Assembly (NCBI GenBank): GCA_003996215.1
Contig: QJPP01001946.1
Coordinates: forward strand, 372,001-436,000
Origin: Jaltomata sinuosa
Lineage: Eukaryota > Streptophyta > Magnoliopsida > Solanales > Solanaceae
Direction: 5' to 3'
DNA length: 64,000 nt
This document shows positions 56,429 to 64,000 of the stretch, one piece after another; the stretch's first letter is position 1; each line of letters begins with the position of its first letter. The notes under the pieces were generated by a model. The model saw only the letters and a list, made by a program, of their open reading frames with translations, ran no database searches and was not told the DNA's origin. Made by a program: the position numbers and the translations under genes.

Positions 56429-57500
56429 GGCACATTGTACTAGATATTCCATTCACCCTGGCACAGCGAAGATGTATAGAGACTTGAGGCAGCTTTACTG
56501 GTGGAGTGGTATGAAGCGGGATATAGCGGAGTTTGTATCTCGGTGCTTGAACTGTCAGCAGGTTAAGTTCGAGCATATGAGACCTGGTGGTTTGATGCAG
56601 CGACTTCCCATTCCTGAATGGAAGTGGGAAGGGATTACTATGGACTTCGTTGTTGGTTTTGCCCCGTACTTCTCGTGGGTTTGATTCCATATGGGTGATT
56701 GTTGATAGCTGACCAAGTCAGCACATTTCTTGCCGGTACAGACTTCTTATGGTGGCAGAGAAGGTTAGCTCAGATCTACCTTCGTGAGATTGTTCGGTTG
56801 GCACGGGGTCCCAGCTTCTATCATTTCAGACCGGGCACCCAGTTTACATCTCAGTTCTGGAGGGCTATTCAGCGAGATTTGGGTACAGAGGTTCATCTTA
56901 GTACCGCTTTTCACCCTCAGACAGATGGCCAGTCCAAGAGGACCATTCAGGTCCTGGAGGACATGTTTCGGGCCTGTATTCTTGACTTTGGAGGTTCTTG
57001 GGATCAGTTTGTTCCCTTGGCAGAGTTTGCTTATAATAACAGCTTCCATTCGAGTATCGGCATGGCACCTTTTGAGGCTTTGTATGGCAGGCGTTGCAGA
57101 TCACCGGTAGGTTGGTTTGATGGTTTTAGTGCTGGACCACAGAGCACAGATTTGCTTCGAGATTCCTTAGACCGAGTCCGAGTGATTCAGGACAGACTTC
57201 GGGCAGCTCAGAGCAGGCAGAAGAGTTATGCTGATCGTAGGCTTCGTGCCTTGGAGTTTAGTGTCGGTGACTTGGTGTTTCTCCGTGTATCACCCATGAA
57301 GGGCGTAATGAGGTTTGGTAAGCGGGGCAAGCTTAGCCCCAGGTACATTGGGCCGTTTGAGATTCTGCAGAGGGTTGGTAGCGTTGCCTATCAGTTAGCC
57401 TTACCTCCGATGTTTTCAGCTATACATCCTGTGTTCCATGTTTCGATGTTGCGTCGGTATGTACCAGATGAGTCTCATGTATTGCAGTGGGATTCAGTGC
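56429..57500 (+). pseudogene. T4 integrase
   Basis: The zinc module (IHPGTAKMYRDL, CLNCQQVK) and the first catalytic Asp (ITMDFVVGF) are intact. Frame changes near 56660, 56710 and 56800-56830 scramble the region around the second Asp. The catalytic Glu reads Lys (GQSKRTIQ, about 56936). The C-terminal domain is intact: LAEFAYNNSFHSSIGMAPFEALYGRRCRSPV, VSPMKGVMRFGKRGKLSPRYIGPFEI and HPVFHVSMLRRY. The Lys alone would abolish catalysis. Confidence 0.9.
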
Positions 57501-57679
57501 AGTTGGATGAGGGTTTAGCCTTTGTTGAGGAGCCGACAACTATTTTGGCCAGAGATGTCAGGAGATTGAGGTCTCGAGAGATCCCGGTTGTTAAGGTTCA
57601 GTGGAGGCACCGTCCAGTCGAGGAGGCTACCTGGGAGACCGAGAGAGATATGCGGGTTCAGTATCCGCAGCTATTTTAG
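57500..57679 (+). pseudogene. T4 chromodomain
   Basis: DEGLAFVEEPTTILARDVRRLRSREIPVVKVQWRHRPVEEATWETERDMRVQYPQLF is an intact-looking chromovirus chromodomain tail (split here into motifs: EEPTTILARDVRRLR, VVKVQWRH, EEATWETE). It ends at TAG 57677-57679. Confidence 0.88.
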
Positions 57680-57704
57680 TCTTCAGGTACCCTCTTGACC
57701 TTGA

Positions 57705-57740
57705 CTTTCGAGGACGAAAGCCCTTTTTAGTAGTGGATGA
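57705..57740 (+). promoter_or_regulatory. T4 AGGA-loop hairpin and weak polypurine tract
   Basis: CTTTCG-AGGA-CGAAAG, a perfect 6-bp stem (57705-57720). The tract before the LTR (AGTAGTGGATGA) is purine-rich but weak. The LTR starts at 57741. Confidence 0.78.
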
Positions 57741-60700
57741 TGTAATGACCCCTTCCGGTCATTCCCACGTTTAAGTTTTGAAGTCAAGCAAATCGACAAA
57801 AGATATCGTAAGACCTTTAACAATTTTCTGAACTTTGGGTCAAATGTGTCGGGGCTTTTCTCCCAATATATAAAGAGTTAGAAGTCCCCCGAAATACCAA
57901 ATCGAAGGTCTACGAGTCTAGTTTCCAACGCACAAAACCGCACGTCCAAATAATCTCGGAGCAAAGAGTTATGACTGTTTTACCGCGGACTGTCTGGCAG
58001 AAAACGGGTTGCGAACCGGGTCGCGAATCGGGTCGGGTTTAACCCGATTTAAGCTTCAATTTTACGTTTTAAAATGCCATTTCAGTTCCGAAACAGTGAT
58101 AAAATATAAGGGAGGATTCCGAGAGAATTATTGAATATCAAAATCGTGCGTAGGCAAATTACGAGCCTAAACTTAAGAACTTCATTAGCATCGTGCGTGT
58201 ATTTGAAATATTTATTTAAAAGTTGAATTTGGTAAAAACTATATTAGTATTGCCTTTTCAAAATATTTTAATGGTTTAAGTATTTATTTTATAAAGTTTT
58301 TATACTCCGTAATATTTTAACGGAGATAGTAAATTTAGTTATGTTTAAATTTATTATTATAATATAGTAGGTTTTATTGGAAATGATTTTCTATCAATTA
58401 TGGTATGTTTAAAATATTATATTTATTTTACCACGAATTTACGCAATACCCGAGTTTATACTTAGCGGGACGGATTGGTTGCCACCTCCACTTCCACGTG
58501 GAAGTGAAGTAAGGCAGCAACCATGTGGTGGGATTTCCTTATTGAGGTTAGTGGCAACATTGATAAGTTGCATGTTGGATGGTATTTAATTAAGCATTTG
58601 ACTTTGCTGAATAGTGAATATACATATATGTATATCACTGTTGCAAACAACTTTGCACATTGTTTAAAATACTCATTCACGTGGAATGTTTTGCTTGTGC
58701 GAAAGATATATTGATAAAGTAAATCAATTATCTACGTTAAGTTATTCCGTCCCAAATCCGAATCCGATTCCGATTTAGTTTTGGATTTTCTCGGAGTGGT
58801 TCGAGCTTGGACATCGTGTTCCAGCAGCTTGTCGTCGGACGACAGGTAGGTTACGGTTTAATTTCCCCAGACTCCGTATATATAAAATAAAATTGTATTA
58901 ATGGGCATCCTTGGGTTGGTTTATTAGGTTGGTACCACAGACCTTGACCGCTTTATTCATAACCGCCTATTTTTATTCCTCCGTTGTTTGTAGTATTTGC
59001 GGATATATTTTATTTACCCTTGTGGTCCTGCGAGGCCTTGTTGACTCTGGAACATAGAAGGTGGGATTTTGGGAATGTCCGCGAGTCCCGGGCATAGAAT
59101 TATCCTTCTAGGCTGGTTATGCTTGCTGAGTAGCTGTGGGCCTGTGCAGGGTCGGTAGGTTGATTGTAAGCTGTTGGGCAGCTATTGTTGTGTGTGATCA
59201 TATCATTTCCATGCATATAAAGAGGTTTTATCGATGTTTTACAGTGGTTTTGGCTTCGGGCCTACTGACACTGTTTTCTAAACCTTGCATGGCCCGGGGG
59301 GCCCGTTTTTGATGGAAATGATTTGGAAATGGTTGATTTCACTTGTGGTTTAAAATCATCAGTTTTACGATTATCACTAGACTCGGCAGGGCCGGAGTGC
59401 TAGTTGAGTTTTCTTACTACTTGAGATGATTTTTAGCCTCGGTTGGACCGAGCACCTGAGATGACTTTTTACTGTTTAGACCCGGAGACGCCCGGGCACC
59501 CTTGGAGGGGTTTTTGAGATATTTTCCTACTATTTTTAGTCCTGGACAGGGTCTGGGCATGCATATTCGAGACTGGTTCTATATCTTGATATTGAGACTG
59601 GGACTCTATCTTGATACATGATCTGATTCTGAGTTTTGGTATGGGGTCGAGGACCTCCATGGACCTTGCTATCCGGGCCAGGGGCTACGGGCTGCGTGTG
59701 CCGGAAGAGGGGTATACGGGGGAGTAGAGGTATACGGGCAGAGACCTTCCATGGAACCTACCTGCTGGGCCGGATCGGCGCCGGAGGAGGTACATACAGA
59801 GATACTATGGCACTTGAGATCTTCATGCATCATATCATTCATGGTTCGAGGTTCCACCCTTGTTTGCTGTTTGCTGATTGTACGCTCCGGTAGTATGGGA
59901 TGCCGGAGGGTTTGTTTTCACTTGTTTGTGTTCCTCGGTTGTATGGGCGGCCGAGGGACTGTAGGTAGACTTTTGCTATTTACTTACAGAGTTGTTCTCT
60001 ATTAGGGATGAGTATGAGATTAGTTACTGCTAGACTGTTAGTTTCTGGATTTGAGATTGTTATGATTAGTTGGGTTGATTCATGTCTTGAGCATGCCGAT
60101 TATTACTCTTTCTCTCTTCTTCTTACACTTGAGGTTACCGGTATACCGTCCATTTCGTAAACTTATTTTATATGCACTGTTGTTGCAAGGACCCCAGGTG
60201 CGTTATTTCTTACTTTCCCCTGTGCTTGGTGTGTGATATTTTCTGCTTGTTAGGCCTCACATGTGGTTCTGTTGATTTCCCTCTGGGCTAGTTCCTGCTC
60301 CGTACCTTTCGTTGATTTCTGTGACTACTTGCTGTTATTCTGTCTGATTACTGCTCTTTATCTTATATTGCCCCAGTCGGCCTATGATAACCTTATGGGT
60401 ACGCTTATGCTTCGCATTTGGTGCCACCCCTTACCCCCTGCATCTTTGGGTGAGTACTCCTAGCGTTGGGCCATCGCGTTAGAAGATCGCTGCGATTTGT
60501 GCTTGGGAATTGTGAGGACTACTTCATGGGCTGAGGGTGAGCTCTTGGCGATCGGAGCTAGCTTTTAGTTTATCTGTTATCGCTGCATGTACTCTATTTC
60601 CAGCTTCAGATGACATCGTGTATATATAGTTTTGGTTTACTTGTACATCCATGTATGTAGTTTGGCTCTGTACTATGATACCAGGTCTTGGGTTTGGTTT

Positions 60701-60865
60701 AGTTTTCCGCATTTGTATATATTTACATTCATATTATCTATTTTATTCGTCTTGTTCTCTTATTTGTTAGATAGTAGCCCATTACTAACTGTTCTGGGCT
60801 ACAGGGATTGGTTCACCTATCGGGGGTTGTAGGTGCCATCATGATCGAGGAATCGGGTCGTGACA
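57741..60865 (+). repeat. T4 3' LTR
   Basis: It is 3125 bp and pairs with 49278-52568. It keeps the palindrome core (58489-58506) and the inverted repeat (58830-58844). It ends CGTGACA at 60865; satellite starts immediately. ORF 59636-59893 and its antisense partner are non-coding. Confidence 0.93.
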
Positions 60866-63800
60866 ACTTTGTTAGCTTAAATTGTTAGTTTTGAGTTAAA
60901 AATTACTTTTCAACTTTAGTTTCTTTTTTGAACTTGAATTAGGTACTTGAATTTTGAACTTTAATTTTGAACTTGAATTTCAAACTTGAATTAGGATTAA
61001 GACTTGAACTTGAACTTAAATTTGGAATTAGGTTCTTGAATCTTAGGTTTTTTAAGTTAAGCTTTTTTTATTTAAGTTTATTAGTTTAAATTGTTAGTTT
61101 TGAGTTAATAATTAGTTTTCAACTTTAGGTTCTTTTTTGAACTTGAATTAGATATTTGAATTTTGAACTTGAATTTGGAACTTTAATTTGGAACTTGAAT
61201 TTCAAACTTGAATTAGGATTACGACTTGAACTTGAACTTGAATTTGGAATTAGGTTCTTGAACTTAGAGCTTGAATTAGGGTTAGGACTTGAACTTGAAT
61301 TTGGAATTAGGTTCTTGAACCTTAGTTTTTTTGAGTTAAGCTTTTTTAAGTTAAGTTTATTAGTTTAAATTGTTAGTTTTGAGTTAATAATTAGTTTTCA
61401 ACTTTAGGTTCTTTATTGAACTTGAATAAGGTACTTGAATTTTGAACTTGAATTTGGAACTTGAATTAAGATCAGGATTTGAATTTGGAACTTTAATTTG
61501 GAACTTGAATTAGGATTAGGACTTGAACTTGAACTTGGAATTAGGTTCTTGAACCTTAGTTTTTTTAATTAACCTTTTTAAGTTAAGTTTGTTAGTTTAA
61601 ATTATTAGTTTTGAGTTAAGAATTAGTTTTCAACTTTAGGTTCTTTTTTGAACTTGAATTAGTAACTTGAATTTTGATATTGAATTTGGAATTATAATTT
61701 GGAACTTGAATTTGAAACTTGAATTTGGAACTTCAATTAGGATTAGGACTTGAACTTGAATTTTGAATTAGGTTCTTGAACCTTAGTTTTATTAAGTTTA
61801 GCTTTTTTAAGTTAAGTTTGTTAGTTTAAATTATTAGTTTTGAGTTAAGAATTATTTTCAACTTTAGGGTTTTTTTTGAACTTGAATTAGGTACTTGAAT
61901 TTGGAATTAGGATTTGGAACTTTAATTTGGAATATGATTTTGGAACTTGAATTAGGATTAGGACTTGAACTTGAATTTAGAGTTAGTTTCTTGAACCTTA
62001 GTTTTTTTAAGTTAAGTTTATTAGTTTAAATTGTTAGTTTTGAGTTAATAACTAGTTTTCAACTTTAGGTTCTTTTTTTAACTTGAATTAGGTACTTGAA
62101 TTTTGAACTTGAATTAGGATTAGGACTTGAATTTATACTTTAATTTGGAACTTGAATTTGAAACTTTAATTTGGAACTTGAATTTGAAACTAGAATTAGG
62201 ATTAGGACTTGGACTTGAATTTGGAATTAGGTTCTTGAACCTTAATTTTTTTAAGTTAAGCTTTTTTATTTTAAGTTTGTTAGTTTAAATTGTTAGTTTT
62301 GAGTTAAAAATTAGTTTTCAACTTTAGGTTCTTTTTTGAACTTGAATTAGGTACTTGAATTTTGAACTTGAATTAAGATTAAGACTTGAATTTGGAACTT
62401 GAATTTGGAACTTTAATTTGAAACTTGAATTTGGAACTTGAATTAGGATTAGGACTTGAACTTGAATTTGGAATTAGGTTCTTGAACCTTAGTTTTCTTA
62501 AGTTAACCTTTTTTAACTTAAGTTTGTTAGTTTAAATTGTTAATTTTGAGGTAATAATTAGTTTTCAACTTTAGGTTCTTTTTTGAACTTGAATTTGGAA
62601 CTTGAATTAGGATTAGGACTTGAACTTGAATTTAGAATTAGGTTCTTTAACCTTAGTTTTTTTAAGATAATCTTTTTAAGTTAAGTTTCTTAGCTTAAAT
62701 TGTTAGTTTTGAGTTAAGAATTAATTTTCAACTTTAGGTTCTTTTTTGAACTTGAATTAGGTACTTGAATTTTGAACTTGAATTTGAAATTAGGATTCGG
62801 ACTTGAATTTGGAACTTTAATTTGGAACTTGATTTTGGAACTTGAATTAGGATTAGGTCTTGAACTTGAATTTGGAATTAGGTTTTTGAACCTTAGTTTT
62901 TTTAAGTTAAGCTTTTTTAAGTTAAGTTTATTAGTTTAAATTGTTAGTTTTGAGTTAATAATTAGTTTTCAACTTTAGATTCTTTTTTGAACTTGAATTA
63001 GGTACTTGAATTTTGAACTTGAGTTAGAATTAGGACTTGAATTTGGAACTTGAATTTGGAACTTGAATTTGGAAGTTGAATTAGGATTAGGACTTGGACT
63101 TGATTTTGGAATTAGGTTCTTGAACCTTAATTTTTTTAAGTTAAGCTTTTTTAAGTTAAGTTTGTTAGTTTAAATTGTTAGTTTTGAGTTAATAATTAGT
63201 TTTTAACTTTAGGTTCTTTTTTGAAATTGAATAAGGTACTTGAATTTTGAACTTGAATTTGGAACTTGAAATAAGATCAGGACTTGAATTTGGAACTTGA
63301 ATTAGGATTAGGACTTGAACTTGAATTTGGAATTAGGTTCTTGAACCTTAGTTTTTTTAAGTTAGGCTTTTTAAGTTAAGTTTGTTATTTTAAATTGTTA
63401 GTTTTGAGTTAAGAATTAGTTTTAGAATTAGGTTCTTTTTTGAACTTGAATAAGGTACTTGAATTTTGATCTTGAATTTGGAATTATAATTTTGAACTTG
63501 AATTTGGAACTTCAATTAGGATTAGGACTTGAACTTGAATTTAGAATGAGGTTCTTGAACCTTAGTTTTTTTAAGTTAAGCTTTTTTAAGTTAAGTTTAT
63601 TAGTTTAAATTTTTAGTTTTGAGTTAATAATTAATTTTCAACTTTAAGTTCTTTTTTGAACTTGAATTAGGTACTTGAATTTTGTACTTGAATTAGGATT
63701 AGGACTTGAATTAGGATTAGGACTTGAATTAGGTACTTGAATTTTGTACTTGATTTAGGATTAGGACTTGAATTTGGAACTTGAATTTGGAATTTGAATT

Positions 63801-64000
63801 AGGATTAGGACTTGAACTTGAATTTATAATTAGGTTCTTGAACCTTAATTTTTTTAAGTTAAGCTTTTTTATGTTAAGTTTGTTAGTTTAAATTGTTAGT
63901 TTTGAGTTTAGAATTAGTTTTCAACTTTAGGTTCTTTTTTGAACTTGAATTAGATACTTGAATTTTGATCTTGAATTTAGAACTTGAATTTGGAACTTTA
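60866..64000. repeat. AT-rich tandem satellite array, truncated by the window edge
   Basis: The anchor TTAGTTTAAATTGTTAGTTT recurs near 60872, 61081, 61360, 61592, 61821, 62021, 62280, 62527, 62690, 62931, 63165, 63385, 63600 and 63893. This gives at least 13 complete monomers of about 160-290 bp. Each monomer has a constant half (anchor, ATTAGTTTTCAACTTTAGG, CTTGAACCTTAG, AAGTTAAGCTTTTTT) and a variable half of GAACTTGAATT(T/A)GG subrepeats whose number sets the length. No gene is present; the ORF at 61156-61368 is a Leu/Glu/Phe repeat read-through of the subrepeats. Confidence 0.93.

Larger units (their letters stand above)
49278..60865 (+). mobile_element. T4: full-length Tekay/Del-type chromovirus with LTRs over 3 kb
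   Basis: LTRs 49278-52568 and 57741-60865 have TGTAATGACC...CGTGACA ends. A tRNA-iMet-like primer site, gag, protease, RT, RNase H, integrase and chromodomain lie in order. Coding resemblance is the best in the window, but several in-frame TAG codons in gag and about six frameshifts in pol break it. A compared 370-base LTR stretch is about 92% identical by eye. It is a different family from T1-T3 by LTR and gag. Flanks do not match. Confidence 0.93.

Noticed and set aside
61156..61368. 70-residue ORF rich in Leu, Glu and Phe
   Set aside because: It is a read-through of satellite subrepeats with no start context or family resemblance.
60960..64000. TTAGGATTAGG strings that recall telomere repeats
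   Set aside because: They are part of the satellite unit (AATTAGGATTAGGACTTG), never in runs of TTTAGGG.

Overview
The window is plant nuclear heterochromatin made almost entirely of nested Ty3/gypsy LTR retrotransposons. No host protein-coding gene, rRNA gene, tRNA gene or CRISPR array can be supported. Two lineages recur. Athila-type elements (here A1-A5) have a tRNA-Asp-like primer site and an extra ORF downstream of pol. Tekay/Del-type chromoviruses (T1-T4) have a tRNA-iMet primer site and a C-terminal chromodomain. The extra ORF resembles the 'putative plant transposon protein' family that is common in Solanaceae, so a nightshade relative such as Capsicum or Solanum is the best guess; this is inferred, not proven.

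Region I (1-28726). An Athila element on the minus strand (A2, 22040-28726, 5' end truncated, 3' half beyond the left edge) was hit by a plus-strand Tekay element (T1, 1-42 plus 14283-22039). T1's 5' LTR was then hit by a complete minus-strand Athila element (A1, 43-14282), flanked by a clean GTGAT target duplication. A1 has both LTRs, a primer site, gag, protease, RT, RNase H, integrase and the extra ORF, all broken by stops and frameshifts. By eye, the compared LTR segments are about 90% identical for A1 and about 88% for T1, in keeping with the nesting order.

Region II (28727-46894). A decayed plus-strand Tekay element (T2) lost its 5' LTR, RT, RNase H and most of its integrase. It is interrupted in gag by A3 (29585-35062), which holds only LTRs, gag and the start of protease. 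It is interrupted again at the catalytic-Glu region of integrase by A4 (36174-43808), which lost its pol and most of its 5' end.

Region III (46895-60865). A 177-bp plus-strand Athila scrap (A5) separates T2 from a Tekay 5' LTR with primer site and leader (T3, 47072-49277). A full-length Tekay element with LTRs over 3 kb (T4, 49278-60865) follows directly. T4's flanks do not match: T3 leader on the left, a tandem satellite on the right, and no visible target duplication.

Region IV (60866-64000) is an AT-rich satellite of about 14 monomers of roughly 160-290 bp, built from GAACTTGAATTTG-like subrepeats and running off the right edge.

No element looks autonomous. The features most worth a second look are non-coding: (i) an AGGA-loop hairpin just upstream of the 3' LTR in both lineages; (ii) GAACCACGA/CTCGTGG word tracts shared by Athila and Tekay LTRs; (iii) a short block containing GGTTGCC that recurs after Athila ORFs; and (iv) a 20-bp CACGTG-centred palindrome kept in both T4 LTRs.
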